Positions 34,317 through 43,702 of a stretch of DNA of 64,000 bases are shown here, piece by piece; position 1 is the first letter of the stretch; every line of letters begins with the position of its first letter. The position numbers and the translations under genes are program-made. Source of the DNA: Actinosynnema sp. ALI-1.44 (GTDB taxonomy: Bacteria > Actinomycetota > Actinomycetes > Mycobacteriales > Pseudonocardiaceae). The notes beneath the pieces are model-generated. The model had not been told where the DNA came from, ran no database searches, and saw nothing but the letters and a program-made list of their open reading frames with translations. The DNA lies in contig NZ_MTQO01000045.1 of assembly GCF_001984155.1 (NCBI RefSeq), forward strand, positions 390,099-454,098. Direction: 5' to 3'.

Positions 34317-35624
34317 TCACCCGGTGGACACCAGGGCGATGCCAAGACCCGTGTACACCAGCATGAGCATGAGCATCGGGTAGTGCCCAGCACGCGACTC
34401 ACCCGCGCGTACCACCCGCAATACCCTGTCGTGTGCGCTGACCACGGCGGCGACATGGCCGAGTACGATCGCGCCGACTTGAACCACGGCGATCAGTGCG
34501 GGCGTCAGCATCCGGTAGTCGACGGCGGCCTCACCGACACCGAGAAGGTCCCAGCCCATGCCGAACGGGTCGGTGGCCAGCAGCCAACCTCGCTGCCCCT
34601 CGAAGAAGGCGAACGAGAAGTAGTGCGCCACACTGTATCCGACCATGATCGGCACCAGCGAACGCGTGAACTCGTTGTCCACAGCGGACACCTCAGGCCG
34701 GAGGTACGGCCTGGTCATCCTGATCGCGTCCCGGTAGGCCAGGAGGTTCAGGACCAGCACGCCCCCGAGCACCACCGACGCAAGCACAGCGGACGGCGGA
34801 CGCCCGATGACCCGGATGACATCGGTCCACGACGAAAGCCTGCTGATACCGTCGAACATCGTCCCGCCCAGCACCACGAGTGCGAGCACGGTGTGGCCGC
34901 GGCTGGCACGGCCGTCACGGGATCCGGCCAGCGGGCCGCGCAACACCAGGCGTCCGTCAGCGCTCCGGCCGAGCGGGGAAAGCGAGGCCAGCAACCCCGA
35001 GTACATCTCGAAGGTATCCGCACGGGCGAACCACCGCGGTCCGAACAACGCCCCACCCACCGTGTGCGTCACGGCGTAGACCGTCGCGAAGGTCGCCACC
35101 GCCCGCGGGGAATCCGAGTGTGGGAAGGCCAACTCCAGCCACAGGAAAACGACCATGCCGGCAACCGCGAAGGCGTGTCCGGCATCGTCGGACCGCAGAT
35201 CCCGACGCATGCGGCGAGGGACGCATCGGCGAGCGAGCGCGGCCAGCGACCGCAACGGGTTCACCACCCGCCAGATCGGCCCGAATATCAGCGACACCGG
35301 TATCAGGCCGACCCAGAACCACACGTAAAACCATGCCGGTGCGGGATTGCGCGACGAGTCATTCGCGCCGAACCACGCCGTAGCCAGCAAGGCACCGAAC
35401 GCGACGAGACCGACGGCTCGTAGCAGCGCACGAGTGCTCCTCGCGTCCGTGACTGTCATCAGTGCAATGGGAAGCGGCATCCCTGGCGAGGTGGAACGCG
35501 GTCGTGGTCTCAGGGCCGAGACCACGAAGAGCGCGACCAGAACCGCCGCCACACCGGCGTAGAGCGCCAGCCAGAGCGGTACCGGCAGGTCCGACCGTCC
35601 ACCGATCCCGTGTGCCACAGTCAT
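34317..35624 (-). CDS. polytopic membrane protein of unknown function
   Basis: 435 residues with about ten hydrophobic segments, and loop motifs FGPIWRVVNPLRSLAAL and LGGTMFDGISRL that recur in an actinobacterial family encoded next to cupredoxin genes. ATG with GGAGCGG upstream. It is the last gene of the group running from 37992. No transporter or enzyme motif is visible; its loop with HTVGGALFGPRWF may line a pore or active site, but this is a guess. A weak ECF41-like pair (AGTCACA-N16-CGCG) lies just upstream at 35642-35668. Confidence 0.7.
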   Translation of the reverse strand: MTVAHGIGGRSDLPVPLWLALYAGVAAVLVALFVVSALRPRPRSTSPGMPLPIALMTVTDARSTRALLRAVGLVAFGALLATAWFGANDSSRNPAPAWFYVWFWVGLIPVSLIFGPIWRVVNPLRSLAALARRCVPRRMRRDLRSDDAGHAFAVAGMVVFLWLELAFPHSDSPRAVATFATVYAVTHTVGGALFGPRWFARADTFEMYSGLLASLSPLGRSADGRLVLRGPLAGSRDGRASRGHTVLALVVLGGTMFDGISRLSSWTDVIRVIGRPPSAVLASVVLGGVLVLNLLAYRDAIRMTRPYLRPEVSAVDNEFTRSLVPIMVGYSVAHYFSFAFFEGQRGWLLATDPFGMGWDLLGVGEAAVDYRMLTPALIAVVQVGAIVLGHVAAVVSAHDRVLRVVRAGESRAGHYPMLMLMLVYTGLGIALVSTG

Positions 35625-35726
35625 AACCGCTCCTCTCTCATCGCGTCCAAGAACGGACGGTTGTGACTGTGTGCCTCATCGGGTCACTGGCCATAGTGGA
35701 TCCATCGGCGCGGCGTGGGCGGGCGC

Positions 35727-36665
35727 TCAGCTCCGGACAGCGGAATCGAGGCCGAGTCCGATGCGGAGGTTGGGTACCAGCGGGCTCCAGCCGAGCTCGC
35801 GTGTCGCCTTGGCATGGGAAACCCGCATGGTGGTGTCGATGAGCAGGCAGCCGAGGTAAGGCACCATCATCCGGATCAACCAGCCGGGGGCCGAGATCGG
35901 CCGTGGTGTGCCGTGCGCGGCGGCCACCGTGTCGATGAACTCCTGCCAACTGGCGGGCTGGTCGTCGACGATGTTGTAGGCCGTTCCCGGGTTTCCCTTG
36001 GTCAGGGCCACGACGGCGGCCGTGGCCGCGTCGTCCACGTGCACGAAACACGTGGTGCCACACCGCCCGGCCGGCCGGATCGGAGCGCGCTTGCGCAGCA
36101 GACCGGCGAACATGTCGCTGAACGCGTTCGGGCCGTAGAACATCCCGTAGCGCAACGCGATTCCCTCGATCCCTTCGGCTTCGAACACCTGCTGCTCGGT
36201 CGCCACGGAGCCGTCGACGACCAGGTCCGCGACACTGCCCACGTGCACGCCGAACGGTGCGTCTTCGGTCAGCACGGTCGTACCGTGGTCCCGGTATCCG
36301 TAGCCGGTGATCAGCGATTGGGTGACGAACCGGCGAGCCCCCACCACCCGCGCTGCGGCGAGCAGGTGTTCGGTGCCTTGCTTGCGCAGTACGGTGGTCG
36401 GGTCGTCCGGACGCAGCTTTCGCTTCGCACTGCGCAGCGCGGTGGCCTGGTGCATCACCGCGTCGATCGCGAGCCCGTCGACCGCTCGGAGCAGACCGTC
36501 CCGGTCCACCACGTCGGCCACCACCGGGATCGCACCGAGTTCGGTCACCATCGACCGGTGGGCGGGGTTCCGGATGATCGCGTAGGCCTGATGGCCCTGG
36601 GCGGCCATCGCGGTCAGCAACGGCCGCCCGATCGCCCCGGTCCCGCCCGCGACGAGAACCTTCAT
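35727..36665 (-). CDS. NAD(P)-dependent epimerase/dehydratase (atypical SDR)
   Basis: 312 residues, ATG 36665 with GGGAGGAAG upstream. Rossmann motif VAGGTGAIG (residues 4-12), TALR and FVTQS motifs, the substrate segment LRYGMFYGP, and FVHVDDAATAAV near the C-terminus. The active-site Tyr sits in a YGYRDHG context rather than classical YxxxK, so the reaction may be a nucleoside-sugar-type or quinone reduction. ECF41 partners are often of this family. About 50% alike by eye to the 37060-37992 protein, so the pair arose by duplication. Confidence 0.82.
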   Translation of the reverse strand: MKVLVAGGTGAIGRPLLTAMAAQGHQAYAIIRNPAHRSMVTELGAIPVVADVVDRDGLLRAVDGLAIDAVMHQATALRSAKRKLRPDDPTTVLRKQGTEHLLAAARVVGARRFVTQSLITGYGYRDHGTTVLTEDAPFGVHVGSVADLVVDGSVATEQQVFEAEGIEGIALRYGMFYGPNAFSDMFAGLLRKRAPIRPAGRCGTTCFVHVDDAATAAVVALTKGNPGTAYNIVDDQPASWQEFIDTVAAAHGTPRPISAPGWLIRMMVPYLGCLLIDTTMRVSHAKATRELGWSPLVPNLRIGLGLDSAVRS

Positions 36666-36712
36666 TCCTTCTTCCTCCCTAGTAGGACGGTTGGTACACA
36701 GTGGACTGCGGG

Positions 36713-37063
36713 TCATCGCCGCACGCGCAGCCGGGTCAGCTCCATGCCGCTCTGGTGCAGTTCGACCTCGAAGACCCCGGGAACGTCGGTGACGAGGGCC
36801 AGCGTCGACGGGCGTCCCGCAACGAGAGCGGCCGTGCGGTCGTAACCGTGCAGGTGCAGTTCGTCTGCGACATCGGAGGTCACGACGATCTGGACCGAGT
36901 CACCGGTGCGTGCCTCGATCCGGTCAGGCCCGGTGACCTTGTCCCCTTCAACCACGACGAACAGGTGTCGCTGATCCGAGGTGACCGCAGTGTGGTCCTG
37001 TCCACAGGCTGAGCTCGCCAGCAGCCCGGCAGCGAGCAAGGCCGTGCCGAATCCACGCTTCAT
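36713..37063 (-). CDS. cupredoxin-like lipoprotein, incomplete copper site
   Basis: 116 residues. Lipoprotein signal with SSAC lipobox (Cys at about 20). A small beta-sandwich follows: VVVEGDKVTGPDRIEA, ELHLHGYD and FEVELHQSGMEL. The H-x-x-G-M end is cupredoxin-like, but the Cys ligand that precedes that His in blue copper proteins is replaced, leaving a His/His/Met set. It may be a copper chaperone or structural variant. ATG overlaps the epimerase stop as ATGA. Confidence 0.75.
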   Translation of the reverse strand: MKRGFGTALLAAGLLASSACGQDHTAVTSDQRHLFVVVEGDKVTGPDRIEARTGDSVQIVVTSDVADELHLHGYDRTAALVAGRPSTLALVTDVPGVFEVELHQSGMELTRLRVRR

Positions 37064-37992
37064 TTGCCCGCCATGTGCACGTGCCGCAGGCCTTCGTGGC
37101 AACTCGGATACTCGGGTTCCCACCCAAGTTCCCGCTTGGCCTTCTCGTTGGACAGCCGAATCCGCGTACCCACCATCAGCGCGTGCATGTACGGCGTCGC
37201 CCGAAGCAAACAGTCCGGCAGTGTGCGTGGTGCTGGCGCATTGGCCGCCTTCGCGACAGCGGCGACGAAACCGGCGAAGGGGATGGGGTTGTCGTCAACG
37301 ATGTTGTATGCCTGACCGGCCCGACCCCGTTCGAGGGCCGCGACAGTGGCCGCGGCCGCATCGGCGATGTGGATCGGGCACGTGATCCCGGACGGTCTCG
37401 GCATCGGCAGCATCCGTCGTGCGGCCATCGCCATCAGTTTGCGGGTGCTCGGCTCAGGGCCGTAGAACAACCCGTACCGCAGCGCGATCCCCTCGATACC
37501 CGTGGCGGCGAACGTCTGCCGCTCGTTGGACCGCATCGACCGCATGTGCCGCTCGAACGCGCCCTTGCCAGGAGGGGCGAACGGATGGTCTTCTGTGAGC
37601 GCCGTCTCGCCGTGGTCATGGTAGCCGTAGCCAAGGAAGAACGACTGCGTGACGAACCGGCGTGCGCCGACCGACTCGGCCGCGCGCAACAGGTTCGCCG
37701 TCCCCTTCTCGCGCAGATCGTCGGTCGCGTGGAGATCCCGGTGCCGAAGCGGCATGCCGGTGATGGCGGTCGCCTGGTGTATCACCGCGTCGGCGCGACA
37801 GCTGTCGAGCGCCTCGAGCAGCCGCTGCTCGTCCATCACGTCGACCACCCGCATCTGGACACCCGCATCCTGCAGCCGACGCGCCCGATCCGCCGACCGA
37901 GTCAGTCCGACAACCGTGTGACCGGCTGCACGAAGCCGCGGCACGAGGACACTTCCGAGCGTGCCCGTCGCACCGGCAAGCACGACTCTCAT
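37060..37992 (-). CDS. NAD(P)-dependent epimerase/dehydratase (atypical SDR), operon head
   Basis: 310 residues, ATG 37992 with GAGGTGG upstream. Rossmann motif LAGATGTLG, HQATAITG, FVTQSFFLGYGYHDHGE, LRYGLFYGPEP and ITCPIHIADAAAATVAAL, ending RELGWEPEYPSCHEGL. The strongest ECF41-type promoter (38104-38130) lies about 110 bases upstream, so this gene, the cupredoxin, the second epimerase and the membrane protein form the likely sigma-controlled operon. Confidence 0.83.
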   Translation of the reverse strand: MRVVLAGATGTLGSVLVPRLRAAGHTVVGLTRSADRARRLQDAGVQMRVVDVMDEQRLLEALDSCRADAVIHQATAITGMPLRHRDLHATDDLREKGTANLLRAAESVGARRFVTQSFFLGYGYHDHGETALTEDHPFAPPGKGAFERHMRSMRSNERQTFAATGIEGIALRYGLFYGPEPSTRKLMAMAARRMLPMPRPSGITCPIHIADAAAATVAALERGRAGQAYNIVDDNPIPFAGFVAAVAKAANAPAPRTLPDCLLRATPYMHALMVGTRIRLSNEKAKRELGWEPEYPSCHEGLRHVHMAGK

Positions 37993-38103
37993 CGCGCCAC
38001 CTCGTTCCAGCCGGTAGCACACCACATCCGATTACCCCTGAGGCGCATCTGAGGATGATCCTTCCCGCACTGCGGCCTGCGGGTCGGGCCGCTCGATCAT
38101 TCA

Positions 38104-38130
38104 GACGAACCAGCGCGGCCACGTGTGACA
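38104..38130 (-). promoter_or_regulatory. ECF41-type promoter, third copy
   Basis: Minus strand TGTCACA (38130-38124), 16 bases, CGTC (38107-38104): same boxes and spacing as at 32046 and 34283, placed before the epimerase operon. Confidence 0.7.
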
Positions 38131-39128
38131 TCCGAAGACGACCGCTTGTTCGCGTGGTGTCACTGAACGGCTGGAAGAGTGCTTGGGTTGACTTACCAGT
38201 TCGCTCGACGCGATTCCCAGCGCGGCCCGCGACGACGCCTCGTGTTCGTAGGCCTCAGTGTCGTCACCCGATCAAGGGGCACAACGACCACGTCGGCATC
38301 GGCTCAACCGACATCGCCGCCTCGATGCTCGCCTTCCTCAGGCGCCACAACACCCACGCCGAGACCATCGAGTCCCACCGGGGTGCCCTGCCGCCCTACC
38401 CACTCCTGCTGCATCGCCTCCACCACGCCCGGCGGATGATCAACGGCTCATTAGCAGCACGACCGACCACGAACCGTGGCTACCAGACCACTTCTGACAC
38501 GAGTCACGGCATGGCCGTCGACGTCAAGACTCACCACCGTCAAGACTCACCGCGGACGCGCCGTCGTCGGTTGGCGCCAAGTTCTGGACGGTCACGAGCA
38601 CTGATGGTGGACCGATGGCGCCGGATACCAGATCCAACCTCCACGAGGCGTCAGCGCTGACGCTTCTGGCACAGAGTGGCGGACGGTGACGTGGGCGTTG
38701 GCGTTGACGACCACCACCGCGCCGGAGTTTGTGCCGCCGAGTCAGCGTTGCCCCCTGTGCTGGTGCCCACGGGTGTGGCAGTGCTCTGTGTTTGCTGCAG
38801 TTTCTTTGATTGCGATCGTCGGCCGGTAATCCGCAATTCAATCTACGGAGCCGTCGAGAAAGGCGTGACGGTCGTTCACCCCACACTTTCCGGGCCAGTT
38901 GGATTGTTCGCTTCGAAACTGATCATCGCCTAAGTCGCCTCGACCAGCTGACGACATGTTCGTCTCAACGTTGCTTCAATACATGGCCGATGGTGTCATT
39001 TGTCGTCGCGTCATCAATGGCGCGTTGCTCCTCGAAAGATTCTTCACGCACATACTCACAGGTGACTGTGCCGAAGCCGTTCGTGACGCCTGTTCAGGGC
39101 AGCCGCCCGTCGAACACAGCCAGACACC
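38131..39128. other. gene-free or decayed stretch
   Basis: About 1 kb with no reading frame that has both a plausible start and protein-like composition. Frames on both strands are Thr/Pro/Arg-rich and look like chance GC-rich frames. Probably remnants of genes lost together with the fragments at 39129 onward. Confidence 0.5.
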
Positions 39129-39360
39129 GACCAGATCCAGGCCGCCATAGCCGCTGAGCACGCACGGGCCCCATCCGCTGAGGCCACCGAGTGGGTGGTC
39201 ATCGCCGAGCTTTATGCCGCGCTGGAGGAACTTGATCCGTCGCCGGTCGTGGCGCTCAACCGTACTGTCGCGCTCGCCATGGCGACCACGCCCCAGGCCG
39301 GTTTGGAGCTGCTCGCCAAGATCTGCGCGCTTGACCTGGTCGAACCCGGTCGAGAAGCGG
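39129..39360 (+). pseudogene. fragment of a DUF6596-type ECF sigma factor
   Basis: Encodes QIQAAIAAEHARAPSAEA, VIAELYAALEELDPSP and VVALNRTVALAMA, the conserved C-terminal region of long ECF sigma factors often linked to YCII/VOC-domain genes. Nothing of the sigma 2/4 domains is left, and the frame decays after about residue 65. The VOC remnant next to it fits the usual gene pairing. Confidence 0.65.
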
Positions 39361-39538
39361 CACCTGCAAGCGAGCAAGGCTTGCCGCCCTTGACTGGCTC
39401 GAAGACTTCGCTGTCGGTGTCGAGTTCTGCGATCGGTTGGCGTCCTTGCTGTGAACGCGGGTTGGAGCGAAGGTCTCCGACGCCTGCGCTGTCGGCGACA
39501 GGGCCCGCATCTCACACCGATGGAAAGGGAGATTTGTT

Positions 39539-39876
39539 ATGACAGCTCAATTGGTTTGGTTCGAGTTGGCCAACCCGGACACCAACCGTGCCCGCGAGTT
39601 TACGGATCCTTGGTGGGCTGGAAGTTCAGCGACTTTGGCGGCATGGACTACCAGATGGTTGATGGCGCCCAGCCCGGGGGCGCAGTGACCGCTGGCGAGG
39701 GCAAACGCCCAGTTGTCCACTTCTCCACCGACGACATCGACGCTTCGGTAACCAAGGTCAAGGAACTCGGCGGCACCGCCGGCGACGTGCCGGAAATCCC
39801 TGGGGTCGGCCGGATGGCGCATTGCCAGGACGACCAGGGCACGACTATCGGCCTCTACCAGCCGACGCAGGCATGA
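39539..39876 (+). pseudogene. VOC-family gene with single-base deletion
   Basis: ATG 39539 with AAGGGAG upstream begins MTAQLVWFELANPDTNRARE, and a +2 frame continues YGSLVGWKFSDFGGMDYQ to DQGTTIGLYQPTQA. The break is at about 39598-39602, where the sequence gag-ttt-acg would need one more base to give the family's EFY-GSL. A glyoxalase/bleomycin-resistance-fold protein of about 112 residues would result if repaired. Either a recent mutation or a sequencing error. Confidence 0.7.
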
Positions 39877-39913
39877 CAAGCACAACCAACCAGTCAGGGA
39901 GGTACGTCGTCAC

Positions 39914-40381
39914 ATGACGAATCAAATTGAGCTCGTTGCGCGCACCCTTGCCGAGCGCCGTTCCGCAGCGCAGGAGCGCGTGCAGGCCAGCAGCCAGTTC
40001 TGGCTCGCATCGGGCAGCAGTCAGGGGCCACATCTCATCCCGGTCGCATACGTCTGGGACTCGGGCGAATTCGTCACGGCCACTTTCGAGAGAAGCCGCA
40101 CCGTCAGCAACCTCAAGCGAACAAGCCACGCCCGGATCGCGCTCGGTGACACGACGGATGTCGTGATGGTCGACGCTCGCGCCCGGTTCGTCCCGGTTCC
40201 CGCGATCGATCCGAACCTCGCTGATCGATACGCTGAGGTCTCCCATGATCCGCGCAGTATGCCCGGGTTCGTCTATATTCGCCTAACGCCAGAACGGATC
40301 CAGGTTTGGAATGGATTTCACGAATTCTCCGGACGAACAGTCATGCAGAATTCTCAGTGGCTAACCGCTCCCGTCGACTAG
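39914..40381 (+). CDS. pyridoxamine 5'-phosphate oxidase-like (FMN split-barrel) protein
   Basis: 155 residues, ATG 39914 with GGGAGG eleven bases upstream. A small flavin/F420-binding split barrel: SSQFWLASGSSQGPHLIPV, FVTATFERSRTVSNLKRTSH, ARIALGDTTDVVMVDA. Members reduce or bind F420/FMN/heme; this one lacks the C-terminal residues of true PdxH. Its stop overlaps the stop of the decayed IS1380 transposase on the other strand. Confidence 0.75.
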   Translation: MTNQIELVARTLAERRSAAQERVQASSQFWLASGSSQGPHLIPVAYVWDSGEFVTATFERSRTVSNLKRTSHARIALGDTTDVVMVDARARFVPVPAIDPNLADRYAEVSHDPRSMPGFVYIRLTPERIQVWNGFHEFSGRTVMQNSQWLTAPVD

Positions 40382-40800
40382 ACCGAGAATTGTTTGCGGA
40401 TCGCGCCACGGATATGTCTGCGCTCCAGAAGCCGCAGGCGTCTGGGCTCCCGCCGCCGGGCTTCGTGGTCGGTCAGGGCGAGCATCTGGGTCCAGGCGGT
40501 GAGGTTCCGGCGCGAGGGCGACGGTTGCGACCCAGATCCGGTTGTGGGCGAAGCCGTGCAAGGGCAGGTTGGTCAGCCCGGTGGTCTTGGCGGCGCGGAT
40601 GCGGTCCTCGGCGCGGGCCCGGCGGCGGTGGCGCAGTTCCAGATCCGGCATCTGTCCGCGGGGTGTGTTGGTGGCGAACGCGGTCAGCCGGAGTCCATCC
40701 GCGTCGGTGAACCGCCACTGCGCGCGGGGGTGGGGTCGTTCCTTGCGGATCGACCCCGCATCCCTTTCGGCCATCCCGACAGGTCGAGCACGCCGGTGGC
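40378..40800 (-). pseudogene. decayed IS1380-family transposase (C-terminal half)
   Basis: Encodes VLDLSGWPKGMR, RKERPHPRAQWRFTD, LTAFATNTPRGQMPDLEL, RAEDRIRAAKTTGLTNLP, NRIWVATVAL and NLTAWTQMLAL in three different frames, so at least two frameshifts (near 40745 and 40520) are present. The N-terminal half is missing. The stretch 40800-41180 beyond it has open frames but nothing I recognise. Confidence 0.75.
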
Positions 40801-41310
40801 CTCGGCGCCCCAAGGGCAAAGTCACACGTTTCAACTCCCGCTGTGGTGCAGCCGAACAGGGGGCAGCAGCTGGACGGCCTGGGCGAGCCGATCTGGAACG
40901 ACGGCGCGTCGCTGTACCTCGACGCGCACGAGGGTTTCCTGCGGGCTTCGCTGGCGCCCGTCGATGGACTTCGAACTGGACACAGGCATGCTCCTGCGTG
41001 AGGGCGATGTTCAGGAGTTTCTCCAGGCTGCCTACGACACCGAGATCGTGGACATACATATCTCGCATACCGCCACCGACCGTCTGATCCCGATCACGTG
41101 CGCGGCCCAGGGAATCCGCGCGGTGCTGAACGCCGAATTCGATCTGATCACCCGCCCGGCGCCAGCTTCGACGTCGATATCTAGTATCGACTCGGGCAGG
41201 TCGGTGCCGAGCCTGTCGGGGCGTACCTCGGTGTCGCACGCGACTCAGTTTGGTGGCATTTCTTCAGCGGTCCGGCGAATTCTGCCGAGGCGTATCCCGT
41301 GCCGCCGTGG

Positions 41311-41739
41311 TTACCCAGCTGCGTCTTGGGCATGGCGCCGTTTCGGCGCGAGCACCCGCCGCCTCCAAAACTGCTGAACCGGCCGTCCACCACCGAAGCA
41401 CCAGATGGCGATCACCGGATCGCAGATGGCACAGCCAAGGGACGAGGTGTGGGCGAAGGGGAGGATCGGGGTGCCCTTGATGTGGTGAACCACGTCCAAG
41501 GCGGTGTGCAGGAGCCAGGCGATCCCGATGTAGGTCCAGGACTCCAGGCCGCGGTACGCGCAGTAGGTCACTGCGGCGGTGAATGCGATCTCCCACGGCC
41601 CGAACCCGCCGCTGCTGAGATACGCGGCTCCGGCGCCCGCGACCATGATCGCGTTGAAGCGGCGGCGGTGCGGCTCGGCGATGAGGGAGTTGGCGAGGAC
41701 GTAGAGGATGCCGATGAGGACGGCGGAAACGACGATCAC
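41311..41739 (-). CDS. DUF6010 family membrane protein
   Basis: 142 residues, four hydrophobic segments. Family marks: SGGFGPWEIAFTAAVTY, IGIAWLLHTALDVVHHIKG, PILPFAHTSSLGCAICDPV, IAIWCFGGG. The His/Asp-rich HTALDVVHH and CAICD motifs might bind a metal, but the function is unknown. GTG 41739 with a weak AGG site. Divergent, with an 82-base gap, from the GlxA-type regulator, its likely controller. Confidence 0.78.
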   Translation of the reverse strand: MIVVSAVLIGILYVLANSLIAEPHRRRFNAIMVAGAGAAYLSSGGFGPWEIAFTAAVTYCAYRGLESWTYIGIAWLLHTALDVVHHIKGTPILPFAHTSSLGCAICDPVIAIWCFGGGRPVQQFWRRRVLAPKRRHAQDAAG

Positions 41740-41821
41740 GACCTGAAGCTAACGGCGGCCACGCGCCACCGGAACGGGCTGAACTGCCATCTTCTACCGG
41801 ATTCTCGCCAGCTACAGTCCG

Positions 41822-42763
41822 GTGGTGCACACGGTGGCGGTTCTCGCGCTGGACCAGGTCATCCCGTTCGACCTGGCTACGCCGATCGAGGTCTTCACAC
41901 GGACCCGCCTGCCCGACGGCCGGGAGCCGTACCAGGTGCTGATCTGCGGCGTTACGCCGACCGTGCACGCGGGCGCGTTCACACTGCAGCCGCCGCACGG
42001 GCTGGACGCGCTGGCCGAGGCGGACACGATCGTCCTCCCCGGCTGTGCCGACCCCGCACCCGTGCCGGAAAAGGTCCTCGACGCGCTCCGACAGGCCGCT
42101 GCGCGGGGAGCCCGGCTCGCTTCGATCTGCTCTGGTGCCTTCGTCCTCGCCGCCACGGGACTGCTCGACGGGCTGCGAGCGACCACGCACTGGCGTGCCG
42201 CGGGTGCCCTCACCGCGCTCCGCCCCGCGATCGAGGTCGATTCCGGTGTGCTGTACGTGGACAACGGACAGTTCCTCACGTCGGCGGGTGCCGCGGCTGG
42301 GCTGGACCTGTGCCTGCACATGATCCGCCGTGACCACGGTTCGGCCGTCGCCGCCGACGCGGCCCGCCTGTCGGTGATGCCGCTCGAACGCGAGGGCGGG
42401 CAGGCGCAGTTCATCGTCCACGACCAGCCGCCCGCGCCGCGGGGCTCCGTGCTGGAACCGCTGCTGCGGTGGCTACAGGACAACGCCGCGCACAATCTCA
42501 CACTGGCGAAGATCGCGGACCACGCGGGAATGAGCCCGCGCACCCTCAACCGCCGTTTCCGCGAGCAGACTGGCACCACACCGCTGCAGTGGCTGCACCT
42601 GGCCCGCATCCGCCAGGCGCAGCACCTGCTGGAGACAACCGACCACGCGATCGACCGCATCGCCGGCGAAGTCGGCTTCGGCTCGCCGACCGCGTTCCGC
42701 GACCGGTTCAGGCGCGTCGTCGGCACCAGCCCCCGTGGCTACCGCGCCGCCTTCCGGGGCTGA
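41822..42763 (+). CDS. GlxA-type regulator (DJ-1/PfpI + AraC HTH)
   Basis: 313 residues. DJ-1/PfpI-like sensor domain (about 3-165) with the nucleophile-elbow SICSGAFVLAATGLLDG, THW and VDNGQFLTSAGAAAGLD. Two AraC helix-turn-helices (about 215-310: LTLAKIADHAGMSPRTLNRRF and IDRIAGEVGFGSPTAFRDRF). GTG start, either of two in tandem (41822/41825). Divergent from the DUF6010 gene, which it probably activates in response to an unknown small molecule. Confidence 0.9.
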   Translation: MVHTVAVLALDQVIPFDLATPIEVFTRTRLPDGREPYQVLICGVTPTVHAGAFTLQPPHGLDALAEADTIVLPGCADPAPVPEKVLDALRQAAARGARLASICSGAFVLAATGLLDGLRATTHWRAAGALTALRPAIEVDSGVLYVDNGQFLTSAGAAAGLDLCLHMIRRDHGSAVAADAARLSVMPLEREGGQAQFIVHDQPPAPRGSVLEPLLRWLQDNAAHNLTLAKIADHAGMSPRTLNRRFREQTGTTPLQWLHLARIRQAQHLLETTDHAIDRIAGEVGFGSPTAFRDRFRRVVGTSPRGYRAAFRG

Positions 42764-42881
42764 GCCACGCACGTGCTCCGGTGAACGGCTCCAGGATGTC
42801 CGGCTTCGTGCGGTGCGGCGGGATCCACCAGCACCACCGGTCCGCTGCTGTTGGTGTCTCGCTGGGACCACCACGAACAGA

Positions 42882-43272
42882 TCACCAGCCCGCTGATGCC
42901 GTTTGCGGGTCGCGCAGGGGAATGCCGTAGTCGGTGGCGAGTGCGACGAGCGACCAGCCACGGTTGACGTAAAGCTCCCGGAAAGTCTGTTCGGGCAGTC
43001 GTTCCCGCAGCTGTGTCTGAAGGGTGTCGACGGCGGTGGGTGGCTGGTGAGTGAGCAGGCAACGCGGCGTCGAAGGTGTCAGGATCGGCTCCAGGCAGGT
43101 CGAGCCCGTCGGCGAGCTCGTGGGGTGCGGCCGCGGTACGGGTCGAGCGCAGGACCATTGTGGCGACGGCCGTGATCTCCACACCGTAGTGCTGGATCGT
43201 GCGCCACTCCGTGCGCAGGAACTCCAGCGCCAAGTCCGGGTCGCGCGGCGATACCCCGATCGGGACCACCAC
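42882..43272 (-). pseudogene. decayed gene with C-terminal helix-turn-helix
   Basis: Two frames share one ancestral protein: upstream VSPRDPDLALEFLRTEWRTI and HELADGLDLPGADPDTFDAA, then after a frameshift TLQTQLRERLPEQTFRELYV and SLVALATDYGIPLRD, a helix-turn-helix resembling DNA-binding parts of mobile-element proteins. No intact frame remains. Family uncertain. Confidence 0.4.
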
Positions 43273-43415
43273 ATCGGCAGCAGCCGACGCAAAGATTCAC
43301 GCCAACACCGTCAACACCCTGGAGCAGGCAGGTGACCCTATTTCGCGGTGTTGATCATCGTGCTCCAGATCTGCTCCAGATCCGTCAACAACCATCCACT
43401 AGGATAGAGAAAAAG

Positions 43416-43454
43416 ATCAGCCTCCGACCCTGCGCCCGCAGGTCGGAGGCTGAT
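43416..43454. terminator. strong rho-independent hairpin
   Basis: ATCAGCCTCCGACC pairs with GGTCGGAGGCTGAT (43416-43429 and 43441-43454), with a further TGC/GCA in the loop region; flanked by A-rich DNA on one side and T-rich on the other. It sits 20 bases past the tRNA/tmRNA-like 3' end at 43474, as expected for the terminator of that gene before the element inserted. Confidence 0.75.
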
Positions 43455-43473
43455 TTCTGAAAATTCAACAACT

Positions 43474-43652
43474 GTGGAGCTGAGGGGATTCGAACCTCTG
43501 CCCCCACTACCAGCGTAGTTCGGGTAAGACCACTGACCAGTACCTTTTCGAATCCGCAGGAAAACACGGTTCCATTCGCTGCAATTGAGACCAGTTGAGT
43601 GCAGTTCAGGCCACATGTACTCTCCAGGTTTTCTCCACGTATAGCAGTGTGA
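43474..43652. repeat. left att-like repeat with tRNA/tmRNA 3' end
   Basis: The first 23 bases (43474-43496) are identical to 59789-59811 and, read on the minus strand, form a T-loop (TTCGAAT), the 3' T-stem half CCCCT and the acceptor end CAGCTCCAC. That acceptor strand is typical of tmRNA. The T-stem here has one mismatch, and no tRNA body follows. Similarity to the right copy continues for about 155 further bases at roughly 80%. Interpreted as the left junction of an integrative element. Confidence 0.6.
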
Positions 43653-43702
43653 AACTCCAACAGGCGCCAACTGCCACCAACGAGACGCTCTTAATCAACA
43701 GC

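Noticed and set aside
38131..39128. Short frames with weak transposase-like look (GSTDIAASMLAFLRRHNTH).
   Set aside because: No catalytic motif, inverted repeats or target duplication; could not be assigned to any element.
40850..41180. Plus-strand frames with protein-like stretches (DAHEGFLRASL, TGMLLREGDVQEFLQAAYD).
   Set aside because: They lie in different frames without start, stop or ribosome-binding site that agree, and I recognise no family; probably a remnant, not listed as a gene.
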